Source of the DNA: Gammaproteobacteria bacterium Gsub | GTDB taxonomy: Bacteria > Pseudomonadota > Gammaproteobacteria > PS1 > Pseudothioglobaceae | Reading direction: 5' to 3' | Assembly: GCA_002007405.1 (NCBI GenBank) | Contig: JYIN01000004.1 | Location: 1 to 64,000 of the forward strand | DNA: 64,000 nt | Shown: one piece after another, positions 45,604-56,556 of the stretch | How positions within the stretch are numbered: the first letter of the stretch is position 1 | Layout: each line of letters starts with the position of its first letter | Position numbers and translations under genes: made by a program | The notes under the pieces: model-generated | The model's input: the letters and a program-made list of their open reading frames with translations, nothing else | Databases searched by the model: none | What the model was told of the DNA's origin: nothing

Positions 45604-47037
45604 TTATGAGAGATAAGCATTGACTTGAGTCGCTGCTTCGCGCCCCTCGTGTATTGCCCATACCACCAATGATTGACCTCGGCGACAATCTCCAGCAGTA
45701 AAAATACCCACTTGTGAGGTGGTATATTGTCCGTATTCGGCTTTGTAATTACTGCTCTCGTCTAGCTCAATACTAGCATCATCACTCAAATAATGCTCAG
45801 GAGAGACAAAACCCATTGATAATAACACCAATTGTGCATCCCAAGTTTTTTCACTACCTGCAATCTTAACCAACTGACCTTTTTTAAAATCAACATCAAT
45901 AGTATTGACACCACTTACTTTTCCGTTGGCCTTTTTAGCGAAAGATTGAGTCATTAAATGGTATTGTCGCGGGTCTTTACCAAATACTTTGGCAGTTTCC
46001 TCATGACCATAATCAACCCGATAAATCAGCGGCCATAGTGGCCAAGGATTATTATCTGCACGGTTTTTGGGCGGTTTATTCATAATCTCAAAATTAACAA
46101 TTGACCTTGCCCCTTGACGCAATGCAGTGCCAATACAATCTGTGCCAGTATCACCACCGCCAATCACAATCACATCTTTGTTTTTAGCAGACAAATCAGA
46201 GTTATCAGCATGCCCGTTGAGCAATAAACTCTGGGTATTTTTAGTTAAATATTCCATTGCCAAATGCACACCTTCAGCAGTGCGATTATCCACTGTCAAA
46301 TCACGCGCTTTGGTGCTGCCTGTAGCGAATATTAACGCATCAAAATCTTTTTGTAATTCAGAGCTGGTAATATCCTTGCCAATATTGGTCTCAGTAATAA
46401 ATTCAATACCCGAATTTTTTAATAAATTCACTCGGCGATTAACGATGCCTTTATCAAGTTTCATATTTGGAATACCATACATTAACAAACCACCTGGGCG
46501 CTCATCACGCTCAAATACTGTAATACTATGTCCCATTTTGTTCAGTTCATCTGCTGCTGCTAAACCCGCAGGACCAGAGCCAACAATGGCAACTTTTTTC
46601 CCAGTTTTATGTTCAACAACATAAGGCTTAATCCAGCCCTGTTCAAAACCATAATCAACAATTGCTTGCTCAATATTTTTAATGGTAACTGCTGGGCTAT
46701 TGATGCCCAATACACACGAACCTTCGCAGGGTGCAGGGCAAACTCTACCGGTAAATTCTGGAAAATTATTGGTTTTATGCAAACGAATAAGTGCTTCTTG
46801 CCATTTATTTTTATAAACTAAATCATTCCACTCAGGAATAAGATTATAAAGCGGACAGCCATTTTCTGATTGGCAAAAAGGCACTCCACAATCCATACAT
46901 CGCGCGCCTTGTTCTTGTAAATGAGCCACATGATGTTTAGGAGAAAAAATTTCAGCATAGTCTTTAATACGCAATTCGATAGGGCGATAAGACTCAATTT
47001 TTCTATCAAATTCTCTAAAGCCAGTAACTTTTCCCAT
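45604..47037 (-). CDS. gltD: Glutamate synthase small subunit
   Basis: GltD is the FAD- and NADPH-binding subunit that feeds electrons to GltB for glutamate synthesis from glutamine and 2-oxoglutarate. The N-terminal cysteines CMDCGVPFCQSENGCP and CPAPCEGSC, the FAD loop GSGPAGLAAA and the NADPH loop GGGDTGTDC are present. From ATG 47037 (MGKVTGFREFDRK) it has 477 residues. gltB is not adjacent, which is unusual. It completes the ammonium assimilation route suggested by the two amtB genes. Confidence 0.95.
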   Translation of the reverse strand: MGKVTGFREFDRKIESYRPIELRIKDYAEIFSPKHHVAHLQEQGARCMDCGVPFCQSENGCPLYNLIPEWNDLVYKNKWQEALIRLHKTNNFPEFTGRVCPAPCEGSCVLGINSPAVTIKNIEQAIVDYGFEQGWIKPYVVEHKTGKKVAIVGSGPAGLAAADELNKMGHSITVFERDERPGGLLMYGIPNMKLDKGIVNRRVNLLKNSGIEFITETNIGKDITSSELQKDFDALIFATGSTKARDLTVDNRTAEGVHLAMEYLTKNTQSLLLNGHADNSDLSAKNKDVIVIGGGDTGTDCIGTALRQGARSIVNFEIMNKPPKNRADNNPWPLWPLIYRVDYGHEETAKVFGKDPRQYHLMTQSFAKKANGKVSGVNTIDVDFKKGQLVKIAGSEKTWDAQLVLLSMGFVSPEHYLSDDASIELDESSNYKAEYGQYTTSQVGIFTAGDCRRGQSLVVWAIHEGREAATQVNAYLS

Positions 47038-47084
47038 AGCACAAAACCACTTTATAAAGCGCATAATTATGCCACATATTAACC

Positions 47085-47112
47085 TTGTCTATCAAAAAGA
47101 TAACGGTATAAT
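47085..47112 (+). promoter_or_regulatory. rplS promoter
   Basis: TTGTCT at 47085-47090 and TATAAT (in CGGTATAAT) at 47107-47112 are 16 bases apart and lie 37 bases before the rplS start. Confidence 0.65.
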
Positions 47113-47149
47113 ACCCATTTTTTTCAAGTTTTAATAAAAAGGCATAATT

Positions 47150-47542
47150 GTGAATTTAATTGAACAAATTGAAGATGCGCAACTCAAAGCGGATATTCCC
47201 GAATTTTCAGCTGGTGATACGGTTGTTGTCCAAGTTAGGGTGCGTGAGAGTGGGCGCGAAAGATTGCAAGCTTTTGAAGGTGTCGTCATCGCCAAGAAAA
47301 ACCGCGGGATTGGCTCTGCATTTACCGTTAGAAAAATCTCCCATGGTGAAGGGGTTGAGCGGGTTTTCCAAACTCATTCAGCAATGATTGATTCCATTAA
47401 AGTTAAACGCCGTGGCAAGGTTCGGCAAGCAAAATTGTATTATCTCCGTGAATTGGCTGGTAAGAAGGCTAGAATTAAAGAAAAATTACAACTTAAAAAA
47501 CCTCCCACAACAGGCAAGAATCAAACCAAAGACCAGTCATAA
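47150..47542 (+). CDS. rplS: 50S ribosomal protein L19
   Basis: L19 lies at the 30S-50S interface. Family text [33 protein letters not shown] and the GVERVF segment are seen. It is 130 residues long with a Lys-rich C-terminal extension, and begins with GTG. It has its own promoter because it is separated from trmD, its usual operon partner, by about 10 kb. Confidence 0.97.
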   Translation: MNLIEQIEDAQLKADIPEFSAGDTVVVQVRVRESGRERLQAFEGVVIAKKNRGIGSAFTVRKISHGEGVERVFQTHSAMIDSIKVKRRGKVRQAKLYYLRELAGKKARIKEKLQLKKPPTTGKNQTKDQS

Positions 47543-47572
47543 AGTTACACCTTATCGTTTTTATAGGCTTGG

Positions 47573-48985
47573 CTAAAATGGAAATTTATTGCCCTCCATA
47601 TTGGGTAATTTCATTGCGGATAAAGCAGACATTTTGTCATCTTTGCCCTGCATGTCTGCCATTTTTGACATCATTTTTTGCATTTTTCCACCCCCCATTT
47701 TCTTCATCTGTTTTTGCATTTTTTCAAACTGTTTAAGCAGCTTGTTGACCTCTTGTGCACTGGTGCCAGAGCCTTTGGCAATACGATTTTTACGCGATCC
47801 TTTGATGAGTTTTGCATGGATGCGTTCTTTTGGAGTCATAGAATTGATGATTGCCACCATTTTTCTACTCTCAATACTGCCCATTACCTGATTTTTGACA
47901 CTGCTTGGGATTTGCCCTACGCCAGGCAATTTTCCCATTAACGCCTCCATGCCACCCATTTGTTCTACCTGCAAAAGTTGTTCACGCATATCAACTAAAT
48001 CAAACCGCCCTTTTGCCATTTTTTTAACTGTTTTGGCGGCTTTTTTCTTATCCACTTTACGCTCAATTTGCTCAACCAAAGACACTACATCGCCCATACC
48101 CAATAAGCGTGAAGCCACGCGTTCAGGGTGAAAAGGCTCCAACGCATCAATTTTTTCACCAACACCTAGAAACTTAATTGGCTTGCCAGTAATATGGCGC
48201 ACAGAAAGTGCTGCACCGCCTCTAGCATCACCGTCAGTTTTGGTTAAAATCACACCTGTAAGTGGCAATGTCTCAGCAAAGATTTTGGCAGTATGGGCTG
48301 CATCTTGACCAGTCATGGCATCAACCACAAATAAAGTTTCAATAGGGTTTGACTTTTTCTGCAAAGTTTGAATCTCACTCATCATTTGAGTATCAATATG
48401 CAAACGACCTGCGGTATCTACTAATAAAACATCGTAGAATTGTTGTTGTGCATGCTTTTTCGCGCGAGCAACAATACTGGCAGGCTTAGTATCTACAGTG
48501 GCTGGGAAAAAATCTACCTCAACTTGTTTAGCAAGAATCTCTAATTGTTCAATAGCTGCAGGACGGTAAATATCACAGCTTACCAGTAGAACTTTTTTAT
48601 TCTCCCTTTCTTTTAGATAACGCGCTAATTTGGCAACTGAGGTGGTTTTGCCTGCACCTTGTAAGCCTGCCACCATGACTACGGCTGGAGGCTGGGTTTT
48701 TAAATTTAGGGTTTTGTTTTCAGCACCAATAATCTGTGTGAGCTCGGTTTCAACTAACTTAATAAAAGCCTGTGCAGGGTTTAGCCCCTCACCAACTTTC
48801 AGCCCTAAGGCTTTGGTTTCGACTTGGTCTAAAAATGTTTTAATCACCTCTAAGGCAACATCGGCCTCTAATAAGGCGCGGCGTACGGCACGGATGGATT
48901 CTTTAATATTAGCCTCAGATAACTTGTGCTTGCCGCGTAAAACTTTAAAACTGTTATTCAGACGGTCGGTTAAATTGTCAAACAT
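47573..48985 (-). CDS. ffh: Signal recognition particle protein Ffh
   Basis: Ffh targets membrane proteins to the translocon with 4.5S RNA and FtsY. The NG domain shows GLQGAGKTTSVAKLA near residue 105, DTAGRLHID near 190 and TKTDGDARGG near 250. The methionine-rich M domain runs from about 330 (many Met residues near the end). It is 470 residues long. It is convergent with rplS, with 30 bases between the stops. Confidence 0.97.
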   Translation of the reverse strand: MFDNLTDRLNNSFKVLRGKHKLSEANIKESIRAVRRALLEADVALEVIKTFLDQVETKALGLKVGEGLNPAQAFIKLVETELTQIIGAENKTLNLKTQPPAVVMVAGLQGAGKTTSVAKLARYLKERENKKVLLVSCDIYRPAAIEQLEILAKQVEVDFFPATVDTKPASIVARAKKHAQQQFYDVLLVDTAGRLHIDTQMMSEIQTLQKKSNPIETLFVVDAMTGQDAAHTAKIFAETLPLTGVILTKTDGDARGGAALSVRHITGKPIKFLGVGEKIDALEPFHPERVASRLLGMGDVVSLVEQIERKVDKKKAAKTVKKMAKGRFDLVDMREQLLQVEQMGGMEALMGKLPGVGQIPSSVKNQVMGSIESRKMVAIINSMTPKERIHAKLIKGSRKNRIAKGSGTSAQEVNKLLKQFEKMQKQMKKMGGGKMQKMMSKMADMQGKDDKMSALSAMKLPNMEGNKFPF

Positions 48986-49046
48986 TTTTCTACGATTTTG
49001 ATTAAAAATATCGTATTATAGTGTTTTTATAATACAAAAGTTAATA

Positions 49047-49832
49047 ATGCTTCTATCCTACCTTGCTATTAGTGCTTATTTGAGTGCAGCATTGCTATTA
49101 GCGCGCTATTTCACCCAAGATGATGTTGGGCATAAACATAAACAAAGTATATCACTTTTGGTGGGGTTTGCCATTATTACCCAAGCACTGAGTTTTAGTA
49201 ATTTTTACCATAACGAGGGAATTGCCCTTGGTCTAGCAAACAGTGCCTCTGTTATTGCTTGGTTGATTGCAGTTTTATTATTTTTATCCTCATTTTCTAA
49301 ACCTGTGCACGCTTTAGGTATTTTGGTTTATCCATTGGTTGCCATTGCCTTAATCTTTGGGATTATATTGCCAGATACAAACGCCAAAGTTATCCCGCTG
49401 AGTTTAGCTTCACATGTGTTTTTATCAATTTCCGCTTATGCACTACTGGCACTTTGCGTGTGTCAATCGATTTTATTAACCATTGCGCAACGCCATCTAC
49501 ATACCCACAAAAACAATGGTTTTATTAATAAACTACCGCCATTACAAACTATGGAACATTTATTATTTCAAAGTTTAAGAGTGGGTTTTTATCTATTGAC
49601 TTTATCACTTATAACTGGGGTTATTTTTATTGATGATTTCTTTGCCCAGCATCTAGTCCATAAAACTGCACTGTCTTTGGTGGCTTGGATAATTTTTGTA
49701 GTATTGGTATTCGGCAGAAAACTTTTTGGCTGGCGTGGAAAACAAGCCATCAGTACCATACAAATTGGCTTCGGCTTACTACTGCTTGCCTACTTCGGGT
49801 CTAAGTTTGTGTTGGAAAGGTTGCTGAGTTAA
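49047..49832 (+). CDS. CcsA-type cytochrome c assembly membrane protein (YpjD-like)
   Basis: This 261-residue inner-membrane protein has about eight helices and the CcsA/ResC-type segments, including conserved histidines in SLASHVFLSISAYALLAL and the trailing HKTALSLVAWIIF. YpjD proteins commonly lie next to and divergent from ffh, as here. The exact role, possibly heme handling, is not established. Confidence 0.85.
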   Translation: MLLSYLAISAYLSAALLLARYFTQDDVGHKHKQSISLLVGFAIITQALSFSNFYHNEGIALGLANSASVIAWLIAVLLFLSSFSKPVHALGILVYPLVAIALIFGIILPDTNAKVIPLSLASHVFLSISAYALLALCVCQSILLTIAQRHLHTHKNNGFINKLPPLQTMEHLLFQSLRVGFYLLTLSLITGVIFIDDFFAQHLVHKTALSLVAWIIFVVLVFGRKLFGWRGKQAISTIQIGFGLLLLAYFGSKFVLERLLS

Positions 49833-49865
49833 TCAATGGGGCATCTACATCATTATATAAAGATC

Positions 49866-51650
49866 TCAATCAATATGTAACACTGCCAAAAATGCTGCCT
49901 GTGGAATATCAACCTTGCCAACACTACGCATGCGTTTTTTGCTTTTTTTTTGCTTTTCTAATAACTTTCGCTTGCGGGTAATATCACCGCCGTAGCATTT
50001 GGCAGTGACATTTTTGCGCAGTGCCTTTATATTGGAACGGGAGATGATTTTGGCACCGATGCAGGCTTGGATTGTTACATCAAACATTTGTCTAGGGATT
50101 AATTCTTTCATTTTTTCCGCCAATTCCCGTCCTTTATACACTGAATCATCACGATGAATAATCAGTGCTAGGGCATCAACCACCTCGCCATTAATCATAA
50201 TATCAAGGCGAATTAAATCAGTAGCTTGGTAACGATCAAACTGGTAATCCATTGAAGCAAAACCATGTGAGACAGACTTTAGTTTATCAAAAAAATCAAG
50301 CACCACCTCGTTGAGTGGCAACTCATAAGTAATAACCACTTGACGCCCCATATAGGTGATGTTTTTCTGCACTCCACGCCTGGAGGTGCATAGTTTAATC
50401 ACTGCACCGACATACTCATCAATCACCAAAATATTAGCAGTAATAATTGGCTCTCTAAATTCGGCAATGTTTTGGGCGGTAGGCATTTTAGAAGGGGTAT
50501 CTACGCGGTGAGTCTTGCCCTTAGTGTCTAAAATTTCATAAATAACTGTTGGGGCTGTGGTAATTAAATCAAGGGTGTATTCGCGTTCTAGACGCTGCTT
50601 AACAATTTCCATGTGTAACAAACCCAAGAATCCGATACGAAAACCAAATCCTAGGGCGCCTGAATTTTCAGGCTCGTATTGCAAAGCCGAATCGTTTAAG
50701 CATAATTTTGCCAAAGCATCTCTAAATTTTTCATAATCTTCACCAGAAACAGGAAACAACCCAGCAAATACCCGAGGCTGGACTGGCTTAAAACCCTCTA
50801 AAGGCTCGGCAACAGGATTTTTAGCACTGGTGATGGTATCACCCACGGGGGCACCGTCAATATTTTTAATACTGGCAATTAAAAAACCTACCTCTCCTGC
50901 TTTTAGGCACTGAGTTTTGGTGCGTTTTGGGGTAAAAACACCCACTTCATCAACTGTATATTCTGTGTTATTAGAAAATATTTTAATCCGAGTTTTGGCT
51001 TTGATTTCACCATCAATCACCCGAATCAGCGACACAACGCCCAAATAATTATCAAACCATGAATCAATAATTAATGCCTTAATCGGTGCATCAATATTGC
51101 CTTTTGGGGGTGGAATTTTATTAATAATCTGTTCTAAAATAGCCTCAATGCCAATTCCTAATTTAGCACTGGCATGGGGGGCATCATGTGCTTCAACGCC
51201 AATTACATCTTCAATCTCATCTACCACGCGGTCGGGGTCGGCTGCGGATAAATCAATTTTATTAAGCACTGGCACTACCTCTAAACCTTGTTCAATGGCA
51301 GTGTAACAATTCGCCACCGTTTGCGCCTCAACCCCTTGCGTGCTATCCACAATTAACAAAGCCCCCTCACAAGCCGAGAGTGAACGCGATACTTCATAAG
51401 AAAAATCCATATGTCCTGGAGTATCAATAAAATTGAGTTGGTAAGTTTGCCCGTTCTTTGCCCGATAATCTAAGGTTACGCTTTGTGATTTTATGGTAAT
51501 GCCGCGTTCTTTTTCAATATCCATAGAATCCAGCACTTGCGCTGACATTTCTCGCTCGCTCAAACCACCACAAAACTGAATAAAACGGTCTGCAATAGTA
51601 GATTTTCCGTGGTCAATATGGGCAATAATTGAAAAATTACGAATATTCAA
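49866..51650 (-). CDS. lepA: Elongation factor 4 (LepA)
   Basis: LepA is a ribosome-associated GTPase that acts on mis-translocated or stalled ribosomes. GTP-binding motifs HIDHGKST at about residue 12, the DTPGHMDF motif near 76 and NKID near 130 are intact, and the LepA-specific C-terminal domain ends QAAFLAVL. It is 594 residues long. lepB, usually next in the operon, is missing; rnc and era lie 4 kb away. Confidence 0.97.
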   Translation of the reverse strand: MNIRNFSIIAHIDHGKSTIADRFIQFCGGLSEREMSAQVLDSMDIEKERGITIKSQSVTLDYRAKNGQTYQLNFIDTPGHMDFSYEVSRSLSACEGALLIVDSTQGVEAQTVANCYTAIEQGLEVVPVLNKIDLSAADPDRVVDEIEDVIGVEAHDAPHASAKLGIGIEAILEQIINKIPPPKGNIDAPIKALIIDSWFDNYLGVVSLIRVIDGEIKAKTRIKIFSNNTEYTVDEVGVFTPKRTKTQCLKAGEVGFLIASIKNIDGAPVGDTITSAKNPVAEPLEGFKPVQPRVFAGLFPVSGEDYEKFRDALAKLCLNDSALQYEPENSGALGFGFRIGFLGLLHMEIVKQRLEREYTLDLITTAPTVIYEILDTKGKTHRVDTPSKMPTAQNIAEFREPIITANILVIDEYVGAVIKLCTSRRGVQKNITYMGRQVVITYELPLNEVVLDFFDKLKSVSHGFASMDYQFDRYQATDLIRLDIMINGEVVDALALIIHRDDSVYKGRELAEKMKELIPRQMFDVTIQACIGAKIISRSNIKALRKNVTAKCYGGDITRKRKLLEKQKKSKKRMRSVGKVDIPQAAFLAVLHID

Positions 51651-51693
51651 GGTGTGTTAAAATAAAAATTTTAATCAACCGATTATACAGTCA

Positions 51694-52143
51694 ATGAATA
51701 AGATTGAGCCGATTACCTGCACTGCAACTGATAATTTAGAAATCAATATTCCTGATACCCAAGGGCGTAATATTGTGTTGTATTTCTACCCTAAAGACGC
51801 AACCCCGGGCTGCACTACTGAGGGGCTTGACTTTAGTGCCAATTATCAAAGTTTTTTAGATGCCAATACCTTGATTTATGGGGTGAGTCGTGACAACCTT
51901 AAATCCCATCAAAAATTTAGGTCTAAACACAATTTTCCCTTTGAGTTGATTGCTGATGAAACTGGGGTTTTGTGTAAATTGTTTGGTGTTTGGCAATTAA
52001 AAAAATTTATGGGCCGCGAATTTATGGGGATTGTGCGCTCAACCTTTTTGATTGATGCTCAGGGTAATATTGTCAAACACTGGGATAAGGTCAAGGTTAA
52101 AGGGCATGTTGAAGAGGTTTTGAGCGCGGTGTTAGCATTATGA
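51694..52143 (+). CDS. bcp: Peroxiredoxin of the Bcp/PrxQ type
   Basis: It reduces peroxides using thioredoxin. The peroxidatic cysteine is in [16 protein letters not shown] near residue 48. The usual resolving cysteine five residues later is absent (Gly-Leu follows), so it is a 1-Cys or alternative form. It is 149 residues long. The gene overlaps ubiG by 4 bases (ATGA). Confidence 0.93.
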   Translation: MNKIEPITCTATDNLEINIPDTQGRNIVLYFYPKDATPGCTTEGLDFSANYQSFLDANTLIYGVSRDNLKSHQKFRSKHNFPFELIADETGVLCKLFGVWQLKKFMGREFMGIVRSTFLIDAQGNIVKHWDKVKVKGHVEEVLSAVLAL

Positions 52144-52835
52144 ATGTAGATTTTGACGAGGTTGATAAATTCTCTGCCTTGGCCTCTCGTTGGTGGGACA
52201 AAAACTCCGAATTTAAACCACTACATGACATTAACCCGTTGCGTCTCAATTATATTAAAGAGCAATGTGGCGGATCACTTGAGGGTAAAAAAATCCTTGA
52301 TGTCGGCTGTGGTGGCGGTATTTTGGCAGAAAGTTTGGCCTTAGAAGGCGCTCAAGTGATTGGTATTGATATGGGGCAGGCGGCGTTAGAAGTGGCGAAG
52401 CTGCATTTGTTGGAATCAGGTTTGGATATTGATTATCAAAAAATTCCTGTTGAAGAATTTGCCAAACACCATAAAGGAGAGTTTGATCTCATTACCTGCC
52501 TTGAAATCTTAGAACATGTCCCCGACCCAAGTGCCATTGTTAAAGCCTGTGCAAAATTAGCAAAATCCAATGGATCGTTATTTTTCTCAACCCTTAATCG
52601 CAACTTAAAATCTTATCTATTTGCCATTATTGGTGCAGAATACATTCTAAAACTCTTACCTCAAGGCACTCATGACTTTGATAAATTTATCCAACCTGCG
52701 GAGTTGGACGAGTGGGCAAGGGCTGCCCAACTGCAATTAAAAAACATGATTGGCATGATTTATAACCCACTTACTAAAACCTACAAATTAGCCCCTGATG
52801 TCAGTGTCAATTATTTATCACATTATCAAAAATGA
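52140..52835 (+). CDS. ubiG: Ubiquinone biosynthesis O-methyltransferase
   Basis: UbiG performs both O-methylations in ubiquinone synthesis, the quinone used by DsrMKJOP and respiration. SAM-binding motif [11 protein letters not shown] near residue 58, GIDMG, and the membrane-binding C-terminal region are typical. It starts [20 protein letters not shown], the usual UbiG N-terminus. It is 231 residues long. Confidence 0.95.
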   Translation: MNVDFDEVDKFSALASRWWDKNSEFKPLHDINPLRLNYIKEQCGGSLEGKKILDVGCGGGILAESLALEGAQVIGIDMGQAALEVAKLHLLESGLDIDYQKIPVEEFAKHHKGEFDLITCLEILEHVPDPSAIVKACAKLAKSNGSLFFSTLNRNLKSYLFAIIGAEYILKLLPQGTHDFDKFIQPAELDEWARAAQLQLKNMIGMIYNPLTKTYKLAPDVSVNYLSHYQK

Positions 52836-53134
52836 AAAAAATATTCATACTATTATTTAGCATTTCACTATCGGTACAAGCATTTTCGCCAAATGAAATG
52901 CTGGTCGTCATTGGTGCGGTTAAATATTACAATCAAAATTGCGCAGGGCTAAACTATCATGGCATTGCTAAAATGAACAAAGGGCTTAAATATTTTGATA
53001 TGGATAAGACTCCAGTGCCAGTTTTAGAGCAACATGCCCTAGCAATATCAGGCTACAAAACAGCACAAAAATTTGGCTGTGAAGGCACTAAAATTGAGGC
53101 TTATAAAGCAGGGTTTGGGCAATATATCAATTAA
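52832..53134 (+). CDS. Small periplasmic protein of unknown function
   Basis: This 100-residue protein has a signal peptide ([17 protein letters not shown]) and two cysteines in the mature part (NCAG and FGCEG), possibly a disulfide pair. It overlaps ubiG by 4 bases and converges with acpS. I do not recognise a family. Confidence 0.7.
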   Translation: MKKIFILLFSISLSVQAFSPNEMLVVIGAVKYYNQNCAGLNYHGIAKMNKGLKYFDMDKTPVPVLEQHALAISGYKTAQKFGCEGTKIEAYKAGFGQYIN

Positions 53135-53511
53135 ACTGTTTCTAAAACTACAAAAGCCACCGCATTATATTTTTCATCTGCGAGGCTGAGATGCGCCTGT
53201 TTAATATTTTTAGCTAACAAATACAGGCGCAATTTTTCACTAAGAATAAAATAAGGCTTACCCTGTTCATTGTTATCCACACTCAAATCTTGAAACCCAG
53301 ATATTTTGCCAATGCCAGTGCCAAGTGCTTTAGCAAAAGCTTCTTTGGCAGCAAAACGCTTGGCACAATAAGCCACACTATTACCTCTATTGGCAAATAA
53401 TGCCCGCTCATGCGTAGACAATATACGCCGAATAAAGCGTTCTTGGTTTTTGCTTAAAATACTTGCAACCCGTTCAATACTCACAATATCAGTGCCAATG
53501 CCGTAAATCAT
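53131..53511 (-). CDS. acpS: Holo-acyl-carrier-protein synthase
   Basis: AcpS transfers phosphopantetheine from CoA to acyl carrier protein. [12 protein letters not shown] at the start and [15 protein letters not shown] near residue 70 carry the metal and catalytic residues. It is 126 residues long. It overlaps pdxJ by 4 bases, as last gene of the rnc-era-recO-pdxJ-acpS group. Confidence 0.95.
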   Translation of the reverse strand: MIYGIGTDIVSIERVASILSKNQERFIRRILSTHERALFANRGNSVAYCAKRFAAKEAFAKALGTGIGKISGFQDLSVDNNEQGKPYFILSEKLRLYLLAKNIKQAHLSLADEKYNAVAFVVLETV

Positions 53512-54233
53512 AATCGTGCCTCTAACATTAGATTTTTCATCTCACTTACAGCATCCTGAAGCCCGACAAAAATTGCCCTAGCAATAATTGAATGACCAAT
53601 ATTAAGCTCAACAATTTCAGGTAATTCGGCAATTATTTTGGTATTTTCCAGCGTCAGCCCATGTCCAGCATTGACTTTCAAACCAAGTGAATGGGCATAA
53701 TTTGCCATCTTTTTAATGCGTTCAAATTCTGCTATTTTGGCAGCTCCTTTTGCATTGGCATAATGCCCAGTATGTATTTCAATCACTGGTGCGCCACAAT
53801 TCTTAGCACAATCAATTTGTTCTTTTTCAGCATCAATAAATAGCGATACAACTATGTTTGACCGCGCCAATTCTGTGCAAATATCACATATTCTAGGCAT
53901 TTGTGCGACAACATCAAGCCCACCTTCAGTTGTAAGTTCTTCACGCTTTTCTGGCACCAAACAACAATCTTGCGGTTTAATTCGACTGGCAATATTGACC
54001 ATTTCATCAGTAGCTGCCATTTCCAAATTCATCTTGGTATTTAGTTTTATGCGTAAAATCTCAACATCCCTATCTTGAATATGACGCCTATCTTCACGCA
54101 AATGCACAGTAATACCGTCTGCTCCTGCTTGTTCGCATAATAATGCTGCGGCACTCAGCGAAGGATACGGTGTGCCCCGCGTTTGTCGTAGGGAGGCAAT
54201 GTGGTCAATATTAACGCCTAGACGAATACTCAT
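53508..54233 (-). CDS. pdxJ: Pyridoxine 5'-phosphate synthase
   Basis: PdxJ closes the vitamin B6 ring from deoxyxylulose phosphate and amino-phosphohydroxyacetone. Family segments are [17 protein letters not shown] at the start, [16 protein letters not shown] near residue 35, CLVPE and AGHGLTLEN near 195. It is 241 residues long. Its product cofactor serves enzymes such as TrpB. Confidence 0.97.
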   Translation of the reverse strand: MSIRLGVNIDHIASLRQTRGTPYPSLSAAALLCEQAGADGITVHLREDRRHIQDRDVEILRIKLNTKMNLEMAATDEMVNIASRIKPQDCCLVPEKREELTTEGGLDVVAQMPRICDICTELARSNIVVSLFIDAEKEQIDCAKNCGAPVIEIHTGHYANAKGAAKIAEFERIKKMANYAHSLGLKVNAGHGLTLENTKIIAELPEIVELNIGHSIIARAIFVGLQDAVSEMKNLMLEARL

Positions 54234-54254
54234 AATTTATGTAAAGATATCTTG

Positions 54255-54947
54255 TTATTGTTTGCTAAAAAATAATTCCCGACTTTTCAGTGGTTTGTCG
54301 CCTAAAAGGTGGTTTAAACGCTGCCTATTTAAATCCCGACAATTGCGTAATTGCTCTAAATCCGGCATATTATCAACACTACCAAGTAATAATTGCCCAA
54401 TCAATTTACCTGATATTTTACCAGCAGGATTACGAACAAAACCAAGTTGATGTTGATATTCATAATGGCTATTGGTATCGATATTATGCTGCTTAATATC
54501 TTGCGAACAGTCAAGGGCATAACCCAATTCTGCTAACAGGTTATGCTCAAATAGCCGAAGTAACCAATAGCTTGTTTGCTTATCTATAGCAACGATTTTA
54601 TTGACAAACTGCTGATAAATATTAAATAATTTTGGATGCGGGTCTTGTTCAGATAATAACCTTGCTATCAATTCATTGACATACATTGCTAATATTAGCG
54701 TCTCGCCAGTCATATTTCTAGGTTGGTCGTTTACTTCCCAATGGGTAAGTGTTTTTAAATTTGTCCTACCAGAAAACGAAATATTGAGTTGTTGAAACAT
54801 TTGAATATTGGTCTTAGAAGAGCGAATTCCCTTACCTACTAAGCAAATTTTTCCGTGTGCCTTAGTCAAAAAATCCAATAATAGAGAATTATTTTTAAAC
54901 GCTCGGCGGTGAATTAAAAAGGCAGGAATTAATTCAGCCCTAATCAT
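54255..54947 (-). CDS. recO: DNA repair protein RecO
   Basis: RecO loads RecA with RecR in the RecFOR gap-repair pathway. It has 230 residues with an N-terminal OB-fold (AFLIHRRAFKNNSLLLDFLT, then HGKICLVGKG) and a helical C-terminal domain with FEHNLLAELGYALD. No zinc-binding cysteines are evident, as in many proteobacterial RecO. It overlaps era by 8 bases. Confidence 0.93.
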   Translation of the reverse strand: MIRAELIPAFLIHRRAFKNNSLLLDFLTKAHGKICLVGKGIRSSKTNIQMFQQLNISFSGRTNLKTLTHWEVNDQPRNMTGETLILAMYVNELIARLLSEQDPHPKLFNIYQQFVNKIVAIDKQTSYWLLRLFEHNLLAELGYALDCSQDIKQHNIDTNSHYEYQHQLGFVRNPAGKISGKLIGQLLLGSVDNMPDLEQLRNCRDLNRQRLNHLLGDKPLKSRELFFSKQ

Positions 54948-55824
54948 AACCTAATGAGATTAGGGCACGCCTATCATTCGACCAGCCACTGGCAGTTTTA
55001 ACCCACAACTGCAAAAATACTTTTTTATCTAAAAAATGCTCAATACTTTGTCGCGCTTCAGTACCAATTAATTTTAGCATCTCGCCCCTATGCCCGATAA
55101 CGATGCTTTTTTGTGAGGCTCTATTCACATAAATACAAGCTGCAATGCGCACTAGATTACCCTCTAATTTGTATCGTTCAACCTCAACGGTCAAATCATG
55201 GGGTAGCTCATTTTGCAAATGACGCATGAGTTTTTCACGAATAAACTCAGAGATTATAAATTTTTCACTGCGATCGGTAATAAAATCAGCAGCAAAAATC
55301 ATTGCTTGTTTAGGCAAATATTTTAAAATTAAAGCCTGTAAGGATTGGCAATCTTGCTTGTTGAATGCCGACAGTGGAAATAATTCTCTAGCTTGATATT
55401 TTTGTCCGACTTTGTTTAAAAAAGGTAGGATGCAATCCATCGACTTAAATTTGTCAATTTTATTGACGCATAAAATCACTACTACTTGTGTCTTTGATAC
55501 ATGCTCTAATACGCGTGCGTCTTCCTTGCCCCATTTGCCAGCTTCTACTAGCCATAAAACTATGTCCACTTCTTTAATACTGGCACTTGCTGCTCGATTC
55601 ATATAAGCATTGATGGCTTTTTTATTGCCAATGTGGATGCCTGGCGTATCCACAAACACCATTTGATAATCAGCACTTGTGGCAATCGCATGAATACAAT
55701 GGCGGGTGGTTTGCGGACGATGTGAAGTAATTGATAATTTTTGCCCAACTAAAGCATTGACTAGGGTTGATTTACCTACATTTGGGCGCCCGACAACTGC
55801 AATAAATCCAGCTTTGAAACTCAT
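54940..55824 (-). CDS. era: GTPase Era
   Basis: Era is a 16S rRNA-binding GTPase for 30S subunit maturation. The G domain has GRPNVGKSTLVNAL near residue 12, DTPGI near 58 and VNKID near 120; a C-terminal KH domain contains the VIGHRGEML loop. It is 294 residues long and overlaps rnc by 4 bases. Confidence 0.97.
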   Translation of the reverse strand: MSFKAGFIAVVGRPNVGKSTLVNALVGQKLSITSHRPQTTRHCIHAIATSADYQMVFVDTPGIHIGNKKAINAYMNRAASASIKEVDIVLWLVEAGKWGKEDARVLEHVSKTQVVVILCVNKIDKFKSMDCILPFLNKVGQKYQARELFPLSAFNKQDCQSLQALILKYLPKQAMIFAADFITDRSEKFIISEFIREKLMRHLQNELPHDLTVEVERYKLEGNLVRIAACIYVNRASQKSIVIGHRGEMLKLIGTEARQSIEHFLDKKVFLQLWVKTASGWSNDRRALISLGYD

Positions 55825-56507
55825 AAGGCTTTAAGTCTTTCTAACAAGACTTGGGCACAATTTTGCTCTGCTTTTTTAATGCTTTTGGCTTTTTGTGTGA
55901 TTTGTATTTTTTGTTCCACCAAAAAACAATTAACTGTAAAAACGGCATTATGGTCTCTACCTTGGGTTTTAGTTAGTTCGTATTTCGGTAATTTTTGGTT
56001 ATGTTTTTGTAGATATTCTTGCAGTTGGGTTTTGGCATCTTTTAGAGAATCGTCTAAGTTAATATCGGCTAACAATGTTTGGTATAAACCCAAAATAACT
56101 TGGCTAACCCTCTTAAAACCTGCCTCTAAAAATACTGCACCGAAAATAGCCTCAAGTACATCAGCGTGAATTGATCTGCGCCCAGAACCAGCGCTTTTTA
56201 ACTCCCCCTTACCCAAAATAAACGCCTCTGATAAACCCAATTCAGCACTAATTTGTGATAGCGTCTCACCTTTGACTAAAAATGATCTTAGGCGTGATAA
56301 TTTGCCTTCGTCAATGTGGGGAAAACGCCGATACAATTCATAAGAAATTACCACTCCTAGAACGCTATCACCTAGAAATTCTAAACGCTCATTATTATTT
56401 TTGCTTGCACTACGATGGGTTAGTGCTAATTTTAATAGGGCAATATCCTTAAATTGATAATTGATATTTTGTTGTAACTTTTCTACATGTTTTGTATTCG
56501 GTCTCAT
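55821..56507 (-). CDS. rnc: Ribonuclease III
   Basis: RNase III cleaves double-stranded RNA in rRNA and mRNA processing. The catalytic signature NERLEFLGDSVLG near residue 40 and the late FEAVFLE-like acidic residues (LEAIFGAVFLEAG) are present, and a double-stranded RNA-binding domain fills the last 70 residues. ATG 56507 (MRPNTKHVEK, 228 residues) is preferred to a TTG nine bases upstream. It heads the rnc-era-recO-pdxJ-acpS group. Confidence 0.96.
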   Translation of the reverse strand: MRPNTKHVEKLQQNINYQFKDIALLKLALTHRSASKNNNERLEFLGDSVLGVVISYELYRRFPHIDEGKLSRLRSFLVKGETLSQISAELGLSEAFILGKGELKSAGSGRRSIHADVLEAIFGAVFLEAGFKRVSQVILGLYQTLLADINLDDSLKDAKTQLQEYLQKHNQKLPKYELTKTQGRDHNAVFTVNCFLVEQKIQITQKAKSIKKAEQNCAQVLLERLKAL

Positions 56508-56556
56508 AGCACCCAATCAGTTTATAATTGATATTTATTATAAAGATAAGTTTTTT